Source: Ampullaceana balthica (taxonomy: Eukaryota; Mollusca; Gastropoda; Lymnaeidae). From it: a stretch of 64,000 nucleotides of DNA. Position 1 is the first letter of the stretch. Each line of letters begins with the position of its first letter. The stretch is taken from positions 1,599,313-1,663,312 of the forward strand of contig CALYLW010000038.1 in assembly GCA_944989445.1 (NCBI GenBank). Direction: 5' to 3'. Made by a program: the position numbers and the translations under genes. A model generated the notes under the pieces. It had not been told where the DNA came from, did not search any database, and was given only the letters and a program-made list of their open reading frames with translations. Below, piece by piece: positions 20,305 through 32,316 of the stretch.

Positions 20305-21160
20305 AATACCGCCCCCCAGCCCAGCACAATGTTGTGTATTTGGCTGCCGGATGTTAGGCCTTCCGAATTCCTCCTAACAATGACCGGAAATGAATTAGAC
20401 AGATTAGAGTATATGACAATACTGCTAGACCTTCCGGCTCACCCACTATATGAGGGAGGAAGCAGCTCTGTTAGAGAGAGCATACTTGGGGACAACATGT
20501 AGGTACGACATACGTACGTAGGGCGGTGCTTTAGAGATAGTCGTCAGTAGGGCATAGGGCATAGACTGTAGAAAAACTGTATATTCTGTTTCCTGTGGTT
20601 GTTGAAGTAACTGTGTGTACTCAAGAAAAGAGATTATTCCAATCAACAGTTGTTAAAACTATAATCCTCACGACCTGCATTTATTTAGTTGTATTATTAG
20701 TCATTAGCTGTTCAGTTAGTGTGCTGCAAATAGCATATAATAAACAATAATACAAGGCCACTTGGCTACACAAATAAAAGGTAAAGAAAGAAATGGAACT
20801 TTATGAGAATCATCATGATGTTATTATATATTGACATCGTGTTGGAACTAACAGACATGTGAAATTTTGGGCTAATGCCTTCATCAGCACAACTAAATAA
20901 ACACAAGGAACTGGATTTAATTTACATTATATTTTACCTACAATACAATGGAAAACTAAGTAAGTGGAGAGAGAGAAAAACAGAGAAACGAAAAGAAGAA
21001 AGATTGACACAAGTATTTAACAAAAAATACAGCAGGATAGAAGAAGAGGGATATATATCAAAAGTTACAGTTTAAAAAGACAAAACAGGAAAAAAATGTT
21101 CCACGGTTTTGTAATATTGTGCACGTGGTTCAAATTATATGAAGCCAACGTCTCAAAAGT
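20305..21160. other. Unassigned spacer
   Basis: No gene recognised. Short open frames at 20206-20502 and 20875-21075 have no recognisable similarity. 20950-21060 is purine-rich ('gagagagaaaaacagagaaac'). Confidence 0.35.
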
Positions 21161-21164
21161 ATTT

Positions 21165-21345
21165 GTACCGTGTTTGAATTTATTGGAATCGTGTTTGAAT
21201 TTATTGGAATCGTAAATCGTAGGTGAATTTATTGGAATCGTAGGTGAATTTATTGGAATCGTAGGTGAATTTATTGGAATCGTAGGTGAATTTATTGGAA
21301 TCGTAGGTGAATTTATTGGAATCGTAGGTGAATGTATTGAAATCT
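21165..21345. repeat. Minisatellite, 21 bp unit
   Basis: About eight copies of GAATTTATTGGAATCGTAGGT. The first two carry 'gtgtt' instead of 'gtaggt', and diverged half units extend to about 21425. Confidence 0.92.
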
Positions 21346-21428
21346 TGTGAAGATTGTTTGAAATTGTTTTTGATTTGAAATTTTTGGAATTCGACTCTTG
21401 TAACAAGGTATTGGAATCGTGTTAGCAT

Positions 21429-21698
21429 TAGGGGTGTAACGGATTCAAATTTTATTAATCCGACCGGATCCAGATTTGGCCGGATTTATGAAGTGAAATC
21501 CGGCCGAAGCCGGAAACGGATTTATAAAAATGGCCGAATCCCGGATTTTCCGGAGCCGGAGCTATTATAAATATATATATTTTATGGCTCTACCAGTCAG
21601 CCGGATTTATGAAGTGAAATTATGCTGGAGCGAGATTTTTAAAAAATGGCCGGTTTCCGGATTTGCCTGAGCTGGAGCTGAACTCCGGTACACCACTA
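21429..21698. mobile_element. hAT-like MITE
   Basis: 270 bp. Ends TAGGGGTGTAAC and GTACACCACTA are inverted repeats, flanked by an 8-bp duplication with one mismatch (gttagcat 21421-21428, gttagaat 21699-21706). Inside are two related halves with CCGGATTTATGAAGTGAAAT at about 21481 and 21602. Confidence 0.78.
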
Positions 21699-21994
21699 GT
21701 TAGAATGTATTGGAATCCGGCCGCCGCCAGTATTTTAAAAACGTTATAATTTTTTTAGATTGATTACAATGTTTGGATATTAAAAGGAAATTCGATAGGT
21801 AATAATAGAACAGGGGTGTCCAAACTTTTTGCTACGTGGGCCACATTCCATGAAGTAAAATGACATTGGTGCCCGATTAAGATAATAGACTAAGATAACA
21901 TATGACACACGCTGACACCGAGTAATGGGTTTTTAATTATATTATTGTTTGTGGGTGGTTTTTATATAATAATTTTTTAGACTTAATAATCTCC

Positions 21995-22333
21995 TTATTT
22001 AATAAAAGGCTAAGTTCTGTCCCGTCATCTATAGCGATTGGTCTCTCAAACACTCAAACACACATGACTCCTACAGCCAATCATATCAAATGTACGCGGA
22101 TGTTCAAAACGAGTTATTGTTGGTGCAGAATTTCTTCCAAGACTTTATTTTGAGTTATGCTCGTTGGGATTTATAGTCAAAAGCTCTGTTTTTACGAGTA
22201 ATTTGTTTTAACTATAATGAATAGTATTTTCGACGTGATGCACATGTATGCCGGTCGAGACGGCTGTTGAAGGGGAGTTACAACATGCCACCGAACGGTG
22301 GCGGAACGTCCTTGGATAGGCTTTGTTGCTCGT
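21995..22333 (+). mobile_element. Helitron-like short copy A
   Basis: Starts 'atttaataaaaggctaag', has 'atagcgattggtct', and ends with a near-perfect hairpin (CCACCGAACGGTGG) and 'cgtccttgga...ggctttgttgctcg'. About 340 bp. Lacks most of the internal module. Confidence 0.6.
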
Positions 22334-22435
22334 ATCGTATAAGAAATTACTTTAAAAAATTGACAATTAATTTCCATGTTATAGAATAAAAATGTTCATT
22401 TTATACTAAGCAACTCATCTATCTTCTATCTTTCT

Positions 22436-22780
22436 ATCATAATAAAATGCAATTTTCTCTCCGTTCTGTCCGGTCATCGATAGCGATTGGTCCCTCAAAT
22501 ACATATGACTCCTACAGCCAATCATATTGAACACGTTTACGCGGACGTTCAAAACGAATTATTTTTGGGTGCAGTATTTCTTCCAAGACTTTATTTTGAG
22601 TTATGCGCGTTGGGATTTATAGTAAAAAGCTCTGTTTTTACGAGTTATTTATTTTATCTATAATGAATAGTATTTTTGACGTGATGCACATGAATGCCGG
22701 TCGAAACGGCTGTTGGAGGGGAGTTACAATATGCCACCGAAGGGTGGCGGAACGTCCTTGGACGGGCTTTGTGGCTCGTA
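22436..22780 (+). mobile_element. Helitron-like short copy B
   Basis: Same layout as copy A, closely similar in the interior ('gggatttatagtaaaaagct', 'gcatgaatgccggtcg'-like sequence) and ending 'cgtccttggacgggctttgt' then 'ggctcg'. Copies A and B lie about 100 bp apart in the same orientation, so a local tandem duplication is also possible. Confidence 0.6.
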
Positions 22781-23078
22781 ATAAATAAAAATGAGTTGAA
22801 ATAATTATGGCTAGAGCCGGAAATGTGTCAAAATTGTGTCGTAAAAACTGTCTTCAAATTCATAATTTAGTGGAGACTATTTTTAGGAGTTAATGGGGTT
22901 TTGCGCGATAGTGATGTTTCTGCTGGTTTTGCGCTTGGTGCACAGTTACATCGTCCGTCCTTATTTATGACGCGGTGTTATGGGCTGTGAAGTAAAGACA
23001 GGTAGTCTAGTAAATAGTTGCACTACACAAGTTGAAGGAGGTGGAAATAGTTAGGAGTTATAGATTAAACTTGCGTTA

Positions 23079-23658
23079 GGGGCCGTCCATAAATGACGTC
23101 ACGCACCAAGGCGGAAGGGGGTCCACACATTTCTGACGTTGCTTTACGAGGGGGAGAGGGTGAGGGTGGTTGAGAAATGTGATGTCACATCATAACTTAC
23201 CACTTTAAATATAAATTCCACTTAAATATTTGATTTCTTACAATTTATTTTATGACCATTTACATGGCTTTAAGCGTGTTACGATATTAGAGTGCAAAAT
23301 TACACTAAATCAGGGCCCGCTTGAGGCATAGGCAAACTAGGCAGCCGACTCGGGCCTCCGATTAGTCTCATCTTTAGTGGGGGCCTCGCACAAGAATCTT
23401 TCCATATTTATTTATTATTTTTATATTACATTTAGGGCCACCAATTCACTTCGCCTAGGGCTTCCAATTCCTTTCGGCCGGCCCTGACTAAATACATACT
23501 TGAATAATGACAAAGAGTGATTTGAAACATGCTCTTGCAAAGCTTTGTGACGTCATATTGGATGGGGGTTTAAGTTTTTGTGACGACGCGTGACGATAGG
23601 GGAGGGGGGGGGGTGAAAAATCAGCAAAAATCACGTGACGTCATATATGGACGGCCCC
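23079..23658. mobile_element. MITE with GGGGCCGTCCATAAATGACG ends, copy 1
   Basis: Inverted ends of more than 20 bp: GGGGCCGTCCATAAATGACG ... GTCATATATGGACGGCCCC. Subterminal 'gtgacga..gtgacga' and G-rich 'gaggggg' repeats. The superfamily is not certain because the target duplication cannot be settled (TA or TTA possible). It hosts a hAT MITE at 23311-23486. Second copy at 33387-33800. Confidence 0.78.
23311..23486. mobile_element. hAT-like MITE nested in the previous element
   Basis: Ends CAGGGCCCGCTTGAGG and CGGCCGGCCCTG, with ACTAAAT on both sides (23304-23310 and 23487-23493); an eighth base does not match. 176 bp, third level of nesting. Confidence 0.72.
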
Positions 23659-23917
23659 TTTATCGGTGATTGATGTTGTTCAGTTTGTAGCATTGTCTTG
23701 AGTGGACTAATAATACAGTATCATAACAAATGACACATTCAATTCCCTTTCAAGTAGGCAAAAAAAAACCAAAAAAAAACCTATATTATAAGAAGTATTT
23801 TGACATCGGATTTCATCGAATTTCTAACACATAACAGCAAATAACTTGGCAGGCTTTTTATAAATAATATCCACGTTTGTAAACAAATAAAACATCGTCG
23901 ATTTTTTATTTTTGCCA

Positions 23918-24137
23918 TCTTATCTCATCTATACAGATGCTCCTTCTATAAAGCAGAAGACCATGACGGATGATCTGTTGGCAAGTGATGCAGCGTTCAC
24001 AGGCCTACGGCTTTGTGGGTTTGCCCAGCATTGCACAGCCGCCTAACTAGTGTTAGGTGCCCATTCGGAGCTGGGTGACTCAGGGACGCCATAGGCCCCG
24101 GGAACAAGTCCTTGCCTTCACGTGGATTCGAACCTTT
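23918..24137 (-). mobile_element. tRNA-derived SINE, copy 2 (5' truncated)
   Basis: Same body and tail as 14731-15019, with an intact B box (GGTTCGAATCC at 24124-24134 on the minus strand), but the A box and the first part of the head are missing. Confidence 0.85.
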
Positions 24138-24279
24138 CGAGCATGGGATTTTACTTTTTATTTTAAAAAATCCGCTAATCATTTAATCATGTTAGAGGAT
24201 GCCGCAGGCCTCTTAAAATTTCAACGCGGGCCGTATCAGACCCGTGGTCCGCACTTTGGACATCCCTGTAGTAGAAGCT

Positions 24280-24837
24280 AATTATGATCATAAAATATAT
24301 ATTAATCAGCTGGTCCAGTAATGTTATGCACGGGCGTCTTCTTCATGTCTTATGGGCGTGTCCAGTCATTCTCTATAACCAAAATAAATTTTTTTCTTCA
24401 TAATCCCATTTTGCATCAGTTTAACCTTAGGGGGGGCAGAGTGCAAAGGCTAATCACATTTTGGTTTAACCTCTTAGGTCCGCAACATGCTCCGCCCATC
24501 ATCATAAAGTAATGCCAGCCAACAAGAGCGGAAGTGAGCAAGAGTAGTCGTCCTTTGATCGCCACCACCGCTTCGGTAAGCACGGGGCAACAAGCCGGGA
24601 AATTGGACAAATAAACATTGTTTGTGGGGACCCGACAGTGGGGCCATTACATTGGCAATACAAGCTCCCGTACCACGTGCGTCTGTGTTCAACAACTCAC
24701 TCCCTTTGATTGGGGCGAATAAACACCGGGGATTGTGGCTCGTCTAACAATCAGAGGCATTCTGTGTTGGTGTTCTCAAGAAAATAAGCTGCGAGAGTAA
24801 AATCAGGTAAGAAAAAAAAATTAAATCCCGTCAACAG
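24280..24837. other. Unassigned spacer
   Basis: No gene recognised; short overlapping open frames on both strands around 24416-24695 are not supported. Confidence 0.35.
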
Positions 24838-24975
24838 GGTACATTTATCTCCCATTAACAGAGTGTATTTATCTCCATTTAAAAGGCTGTATTTATCTCC
24901 CATTAAAAGACTGGATTTATTTCCCACTAAAATACTTGATTTATCTCCCTTTAACAGACTGGATTTATCTGAAAT
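24838..24975. repeat. Minisatellite, about 24 bp unit
   Basis: Between five and six diverged copies of a unit with 'ttaaaagactggatttatct' plus 'ccca'. The period is a multiple of three and produces short frames on both strands. Confidence 0.85.
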
Positions 24976-25092
24976 CATATTATCGCACGGTGTAAAAACG
25001 TCAGAAAAAAATAAAATTTTAATTAGGGGAAAAAGTAAAATAGGTTTTCTACTGACCGCCACTATAGTCGGTCCCGGTTAGTATCGCGGCCT

Positions 25093-28000
25093 ACCAGAGC
25101 CCAAGTTTCCTATCGGCAGCTACCAGAAGCCCAAGTTTCCTATCGGCAGCTACCAGAAGCCCAAGTTTCCTATCGGCAGCTACCAGAAGCCCAAGTTTCC
25201 TATCGGCAGCTACCAGAAGCCCAAGTTTCCTATCGGCAGCTACCAGAAGCCCAAGTTTCCTATCGGCAGCTACCAGAAGCCCAAGTTTCCTATCGGCAGC
25301 TACCAGAAGCCCAAGTTTCCTATCGGCAGCTACCAGAAGCCCAAGTTTCCTATCGGCAGCTACCAGAAGCCCAAGTTTCCTATCGGCAGCTACCAGAAGC
25401 CCAAGTTTCCTATCGGCAGCTACCAGAAGCCCAAGTTTCCTATCGGCAGCTACCAGAAGCCCAAGTTTCCTATCGGCAGCTACCAGAAGCCCAAGTTTCC
25501 TATCGGCAGCTACCAGAAGCCCTAGTTTCCTATCGGCAGCTACCAGAAGCCCAAGTTTCCTATCGGCAGCTACCAGAAGCCCAAGTTTCCTATCGGCAGC
25601 TACCAGAAGCCCTAGTTTCCTATCGGCAGCTACCAGAAGCCCAAGTTTCCTATCGGCAGCTACCAGAAGCCCAAGTTTCCTATCGGCAGCTACCAGAAGC
25701 CCAAGTTTCCTATCGGCAGCTACCAGAAGCCCAAGTTTCCTATCGGCAGCTACCAGAAGCCCAAGTTTCCTATCGGCAGCTACCAGAAGCCCAAGTTTCC
25801 TATCGGCAGCTACCAGAAGCCCAAGTTTCCTATCGGCAGCTACCAGAAGCCCAAGTTTCCTATCGGCAGCTACCAGAAGCCCAAGTTTCCTATCGGCAGC
25901 TACCAGAAGCCCAAGTTTCCTATCGGCAGCTACCAGAAGCCCTAGTTTCCTATCGGCAGCTACCAGAAGCCCAAGTTTCCTATCGGCAGCTACCAGAAGC
26001 CCAAGTTTCCTATCGGCAGCTACCAGAAGCCCTAGTTTCCTATCGGCAGCTACCAGAAGCCCAAGTTTCCTATCGGCAGCTACCAGAAGCCCAAGTTTCC
26101 TATCGGCAGCTACCAGAAGCCCAAGTTTCCTATCGGCAGCTACCAGAAGCCCAAGTTTCCTATCGGCAGCTACCAGAAGCCCAAGTTTCCTATCGGCAGC
26201 TACCAGAAGCCCAAGTTTCCTATCGGCAGCTACCAGAAGCCCAAGTTTCCTATCGGCAGCTACCAGAAGCCCAAGTTTCCTATCGGCAGCTACCAGAAGC
26301 CCTAGTTTCCTATCGGCAGCTACCAGAAGCCCAAGTTTCCTATCGGCAGCTACCAGAAGCCCAAGTTTCCTATCGGCAGCTACCAGAAGCCCAAGTTTCC
26401 TATCGGCAGCTACCAGAAGCCCAAGTTTCCTATCGGCAGCTACCAGAAGCCCAAGTTTCCTATCGGCAGCTACCAGAAGCCCAAGTTTCCTATCGGCAGC
26501 TACCAGAAGCCCAAGTTTCCTATCGGCAGCTACCAGAAGCCCAAGTTTCCTATCGGCAGCTACCAGAAGCCCAAGTTTCCTATCGGCAGCTACCAGAAGC
26601 CCAAGTTTCCTATCGGCAGCTACCAGAAGCCCAAGTTTCCTATCGGCAGCTACCAGAAGCCCAAGTTTCCTATCGGCAGCTACCAGAAGCCCAAGTTTCC
26701 TATCGGCAGCTACCAGAAGCCCAAGTTTCCTATCGGCAGCTACCAGAAGCCCAAGTTTCCTATCGGCAGCTACCAGAAGCCCAAGTTTCCTATCGGCAGC
26801 TACCAGAAGCCCAAGTTTCCTATCGGCAGCTACCAGAAGCCCAAGTTTCCTATCGGCAGCTACCAGAAGCCCAAGTTTCCTATCGGCAGCTACCAGAAGC
26901 CCAAGTTTCCTATCGGCAGCTACCAGAAGCCCAAGTTTCCTATCGGCAGCTACCAGAAGCCCAAGTTTCCTATCGGCAGCTACCAGAAGCCCAAGTTTCC
27001 TATCGGCAGCTACCAGAAGCCCAAGTTTCCTATCGGCAGCTACCAGAAGCCCAAGTTTCCTATCGGCAGCTACCAGAAGCCCAAGTTTCCTATCGGCAGC
27101 TACCAGAAGCCCAAGTTTCCTATCGGCAGCTACCAGAAGCCCAAGTTTCCTATCGGCAGCTACCAGAAGCCCAAGTTTCCTATCGGCAGCTACCAGAAGC
27201 CCAAGTTTCCTATCGGCAGCTACCAGAAGCCCAAGTTTCCTATCGGCAGCTACCAGAAGCCCAAGTTTCCTATCGGCAGCTACCAGAAGCCCAAGTTTCC
27301 TATCGGCAGCTACCAGAAGCCCAAGTTTCCTATCGGCAGCTACCAGAAGCCCAAGTTTCCTATCGGCAGCTACCAGAAGCCCTAGTTTCCTATCGGCAGC
27401 TACCAGAAGCCCAAGTTTCCTATCGGCAGCTACCAGAAGCCCAAGTTTCCTATCGGCAGCTACCAGAAGCCCAAGTTTCCTATCGGCAGCTACCAGAAGC
27501 CCAAGTTTCCTATCGGCAGCTACCAGAAGCCCAAGTTTCCTATCGGCAGCTACCAGAAGCCCTAGTTTCCTATCGGCAGCTACCAGAAGCCCAAGTTTCC
27601 TATCGGCAGCTACCAGAAGCCCAAGTTTCCTATCGGCAGCTACCAGAAGCCCAAGTTTCCTATCGGCAGCTACCAGAAGCCCAAGTTTCCTATCGGCAGC
27701 TACCAGAAGCCCAAGTTTCCTATCGGCAGCTACCAGAAGCCCTAGTTTCCTATCGGCAGCTACCAGAAGCCCAAGTTTCCTATCGGCAGCTACCAGAAGC
27801 CCAAGTTTCCTATCGGCAGCTACCAGAAGCCCAAGTTTCCTATCGGCAGCTACCAGAAGCCCTAGTTTCCTATCGGCAGCTACCAGAAGCCCAAGTTTCC
27901 TATCGGCAGCTACCAGAAGCCCAAGTTTCCTATCGGCAGCTACCAGAAGCCCAAGTTTCCTATCGGCAGCTACCAGAAGCCCAAGTTTCCTATCGGCAGC

Positions 28001-30199
28001 TACCAGAAGCCCAAGTTTCCTATCGGCAGCTACCAGAAGCCCAAGTTTCCTATCGGCAGCTACCAGAAGCCCAAGTTTCCTATCGGCAGCTACCAGAAGC
28101 CCAAGTTTCCTATCGGCAGCTACCAGAAGCCCAAGTTTCCTATCGGCAGCTACCAGAAGCCCAAGTTTCCTATCGGCAGCTACCAGAAGCCCAAGTTTCC
28201 TATCGGCAGCTACCAGAAGCCCAAGTTTCCTATCGGCAGCTACCAGAAGCCCTAGTTTCCTATCGGCAGCTACCAGAAGCCCAAGTTTCCTATCGGCAGC
28301 TACCAGAAGCCCAAGTTTCCTATCGGCAGCTACCAGAAGCCCTAGTTTCCTATCGGCAGCTACCAGAAGCCCAAGTTTCCTATCGGCAGCTACCAGAAGC
28401 CCAAGTTTCCTATCGGCAGCTACCAGAAGCCCTAGTTTCCTATCGGCAGCTACCAGAAGCCCAAGTTTCCTATCGGCAGCTACCAGAAGCCCAAGTTTCC
28501 TATCGGCAGCTACCAGAAGCCCAAGTTTCCTATCGGCAGCTACCAGAAGCCCAAGTTTCCTATCGGCAGCTACCAGAAGCCCAAGTTTCCTATCGGCAGC
28601 TACCAGAAGCCCAAGTTTCCTATCGGCAGCTACCAGAAGCCCAAGTTTCCTATCGGCAGCTACCAGAAGCCCAAGTTTCCTATCGGCAGCTACCAGAAGC
28701 CCAAGTTTCCTATCGGCAGCTACCAGAAGCCCAAGTTTCCTATCGGCAGCTACCAGAAGCCCAAGTTTCCTATCGGCAGCTACCAGAAGCCCAAGTTTCC
28801 TATCGGCAGCTACCAGAAGCCCAAGTTTCCTATCGGCAGCTACCAGAAGCCCAAGTTTCCTATCGGCAGCTACCAGAAGCCCAAGTTTCCTATCGGCAGC
28901 TACCAGAAGCCCAAGTTTCCTATCGGCAGCTACCAGAAGCCCAAGTTTCCTATCGGCAGCTACCAGAAGCCCAAGTTTCCTATCGGCAGCTACCAGAAGC
29001 CCAAGTTTCCTATCGGCAGCTACCAGAAGCCCAAGTTTCCTATCGGCAGCTACCAGAAGCCCAAGTTTCCTATCGGCAGCTACCAGAAGCCCAAGTTTCC
29101 TATCGGCAGCTACCAGAAGCCCAAGTTTCCTATCGGCAGCTACCAGAAGCCCAAGTTTCCTATCGGCAGCTACCAGAAGCCCAAGTTTCCTATCGGCAGC
29201 TACCAGAAGCCCTAGTTTTCCTATCGGCAGCTACCAGAAGCCCAAGTTTCCTATCGGCAGCTACCAGAAGCCCAAGTTTCCTATCGGCAGCTACCAGAAG
29301 CCCTAGTTTCCTATCGGCAGCTACCAGAAGCCCAAGTTTCCTATCGGCAGCTACCAGAAGCCCAAGTTTCCTATCGGCAGCTACCAGAAGCCCTAGTTTC
29401 CTATCGGCAGCTACCAGAAGCCCAAGTTTCCTATCGGCAGCTACCAGAAGCCCAAGTTTCCTATCGGCAGCTACCAGAAGCCCAAGTTTCCTATCGGCAG
29501 CTACCAGAAGCCCTAGTTTCCTATCGGCAGCTACCAGAAGCCCAAGTTTCCTATCGGCAGCTACCAGAAGCCCAAGTTTCCTATCGGCAGCTACCAGAAG
29601 CCCAAGTTTCCTATCGGCAGCTACCAGAAGCCCAGTTTCCTATCGGCAGCTACCAGAAGCCCAAGTTTCCTATCGGCAGCTACCAGAAGCCCAAGTTTCC
29701 TATCGGCAGCTACCAGAAGCCCAAGTTTCCTATCGGCAGCTACCAGAAGCCCAAGTTTCCTATCGGCAGCTACCAGAAGCCCAGTTTCCTATCGGCAGCT
29801 ACCAGAAGCCCAAGTTTCCTATCGGCAGCTACCAGAAGCCCAAGTTTCCTATCGGCAGCTACCAGAAGCCCAAGTTTCCTATCGGCAGCTACCAGAAGCC
29901 CTAGTTTCCTATCGGCAGCTACCAGAAGCCCAAGTTTCCTATCGGCAGCTACCAGAAGCCCAAGTTTCCTATCGGCAGCTACCAGAAGCCCTAGTTTCCT
30001 ATCGGCAGCTACCAGAAGCCCAAGTTTCCTATCGGCAGCTACCAGAAGCCCAAGTTTCCTATCGGCAGCTACCAGAAGCCCAAGTTTCCTATCGGCAGCT
30101 ACCAGAAGCGCAAGTTTCCTATCGGCAGCTACCAGAAGCCCTAGTTTCCTATCGGCAGCTACCAGAAGCCCTAGTTTCCTATCGGCAGCTACCAGAAGC
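25093..30199. repeat. 30-bp satellite array (about 170 copies)
   Basis: Unit TATCGGCAGCTACCAGAAGC followed by CCAAGTTTCC, in perfect register for more than 4 kb. The only frequent variant is CCTAG for CCAAG. Length variants occur only near the right end: one 31-bp unit ending near 29220 and 29-bp units near 29635 and 29782. The CCTAG variant recurs in pairs 90 bp apart (for example 25522 and 25612; 25942 and 26032), with the pairs themselves 420 bp apart, which indicates multi-unit block duplication. The unit contains no stop in at least one frame on each strand, so very long Met-less frames exist. Confidence 0.98.
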
Positions 30200-30412
30200 A
30201 ATTGGCAGCTATTATAGCATCAGCCTTAGTTTCGTATCAGCAGCTAACAGCAGTCTTGGATTCCCATCAGCAGCTAGATTCAGCCTTAGTTTCCTATCAG
30301 CAGCTAGCAGCAGTCTTGGTTTCCTATAAGCAGCTAGCAGCAGTCTTAGTTTCCTATCAGCAGCTAGATGCAGTCTTAGTTTCCTATCAGCAGCTAACAG
30401 CAGTCTTAACAG
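30200..30412. repeat. Diverged edge of the 30-bp satellite
   Basis: About seven copies of a related 30-bp unit containing TTTCCTATCAGCAGCTAGCAG and 'gcagtcttag'. This is likely the ancestral form, left behind while the central variant was amplified. Confidence 0.85.
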
Positions 30413-30559
30413 CTAGGGCACCAAGCGTTGGGGGGCACCACGCGTCCTCAAGAAAAATGTGTATATTGTTGTCCTGGTAGTCGTGCTAATCGACATGACG
30501 TTAGCAAATCGCAAATATAATATTAAATCGCACATTATTTAACCTTGGTCCTCCCACAT

Positions 30560-30584
30560 ATATATTATATTAACTTCGAAATCT

Positions 30585-30674
<90 letters not shown>

Positions 30675-31169
30675 GTCGTCATCTCTTCGTCGGGCGAAAA
30701 AAACAAAAGTCAAAAAATGACCTACTTCCCGTAATGCCATCGAGCTGAAATTTGGCACATAGACGTGTGTCACCTAACAATGCATCGTGTCAAAATTTCA
30801 GATCGATCGAACTCACCGGAATTAAATTAATGCATTTTTAGTTTATCTCTATACGACATATGTAATTAAATCTCACGGTTTGTTATTGTTTTTTTTCCCC
30901 GTGACAGTTCAGTTCGCGCATTGACGCCACATCGTCGATGTACCGGCGTGCTTTTGTTTACATTTTACGTGTCACGCTGAGCTCGGTCAAGCGATCGGTG
31001 ACCAGACCTTTCCCCTCTCCCACCCCCACCCCACGGGTTATAAAGCAAAGGGGAGTTAAGACAGATTCAGTCTGTAAATGTTTGTCGCGTTTGAACATAA
31101 TCAATACTGTTAGTTATGTCTCATATATAAGGGATTTATAGTCAAAAACTTTGTTTTTACGGGTTTGTT
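30560..31169 (+). repeat. Dispersed repeat module, copy 3
   Basis: Same landmarks as 10470-11003. The left end is altered: a (CT)n tract of about 85 bp (30587-30671) has expanded inside it. It is directly followed by copy 4. Confidence 0.78.
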
Positions 31170-31172
31170 TTA

Positions 31173-31710
31173 TTAAATCCCTTATATTAACTTCGAAATC
31201 TTGTCTCTCTGTCTGTTGTCATCTCTTCGTACGTCGGGCTGAAAAACAAAAGTCAAAAATGACTTATTTTCCGTGATGCTATTGAGCCTAAATTTGGCAC
31301 ATAGACTCGTGTCACCTAACAATGGATCGCTTGAAAACTTCAGATCGATTGAACGTACCGTAATTAAATTAATGCATTTTTAATTTATCTCTATACGAGG
31401 TATCTAATTCAATTTTACAGTTTGTTATTGTTTTTTTTCCACGTGACAGTTCAGTTCGCGCGTTGACGCCACATCGTCGATGTACCGGCGTGCTTTTGTT
31501 TACATTTTACGTGTCACGCTGAGCTCGGTCCAGCGATCGGTGACCAGACCTTTCCTCTCCCCACCCCCGGGTTATAAAGCAAAGGGGAGTTAAGATAGAT
31601 TCAGTCTGTAAATGTTTGTCGCATTTGAACATAATCAATACTGTTAGTTATGTCTCATATGTAAGGGATTTATAGTCAAAAACTTTGTTTTTACGGGTTT
31701 GTTTTATTTT
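31173..31710 (+). repeat. Dispersed repeat module, copy 4 (tandem with copy 3)
   Basis: Starts 'taaatcccttatattaac', keeps all landmarks and ends 'gtaagggatttatag' plus 'tttacgggtttgttttatt'. Head-to-tail with copy 3. 31740-32010 looks like a further, badly decayed piece in the opposite orientation ('cgacaaacatttacagactg', 'cgatcgatctgaaattttga'). Confidence 0.78.
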
Positions 31711-32316
31711 TACTTCTATTTATTTTATTCTTTTTAGTCTAAGTGTATGCTATGGTGAGTTTTGAAGTATTGATTATGTTCAAATATAATACGCATTGCC
31801 CGACAAACATTTACAGACTGGAAATGACTGATCTCCCCTTGATGTTAAACATGGTTGATGTGGTCGGGGTTGGTGTGAACTCGGCACGTGAATGTAATGT
31901 AAACAAGAGCAGACGGATAATACATATGCTTATATATAGATAAACTAAAAAAAATTCAATAATTAATAACGGTACATTCGATCGATCTGAAATTTTGATA
32001 CAATGCAGTGCCATCCAAGATCTATCTGTGGTAAAATTTTGAGATCTCTAGGACCATCAGAAGTGGTTTAATTTTACGCTGGCAGATTTGAACAATTGTG
32101 GACAGACAAACAGGAACGAAAGTGAGTTAATAAAAACGTGGTAAAAGCACTTCTATCGCACAAAAGCAAATTATGATGAGCAGTTCAGGGTAGAATCGTT
32201 ATTGTATTCACCATCCACGAGATCTGTGTACTGCTTTGTTTTATAACTTTTTTCTTCTAAAGGTTCCACATGTTTGGTTATAAAATGGATTCAGTGACTG
32301 GTAAAATAACATTCAA

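Larger units (their letters stand above)
21811..24268. mobile_element. Large non-autonomous hAT element with nested insertions
   Basis: Ends CAGGGGTGTCCAAACTTT and ACTTTGGACATCCCTG, inverted, flanked by an 8-bp duplication with one mismatch (taatagaa 21803-21810, tagtagaa 24269-24276). No transposase seen. Much of its 2.46 kb is later insertions: two Helitron-like copies, a GGGGCCGTCC-type MITE that itself holds a hAT MITE, and a 5'-truncated SINE. Confidence 0.8.

Noticed and set aside
29770..30201. 143-residue LLVAADRKLG repeat frame on the minus strand
   Set aside because: It is the end of the 30-bp satellite, where a one-base length change happens to supply a start; both strands are equally open.
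30545..30773. Short frames on both strands rich in Leu-Ser or Arg-Glu
   Set aside because: They are translations of a (CT)n microsatellite.
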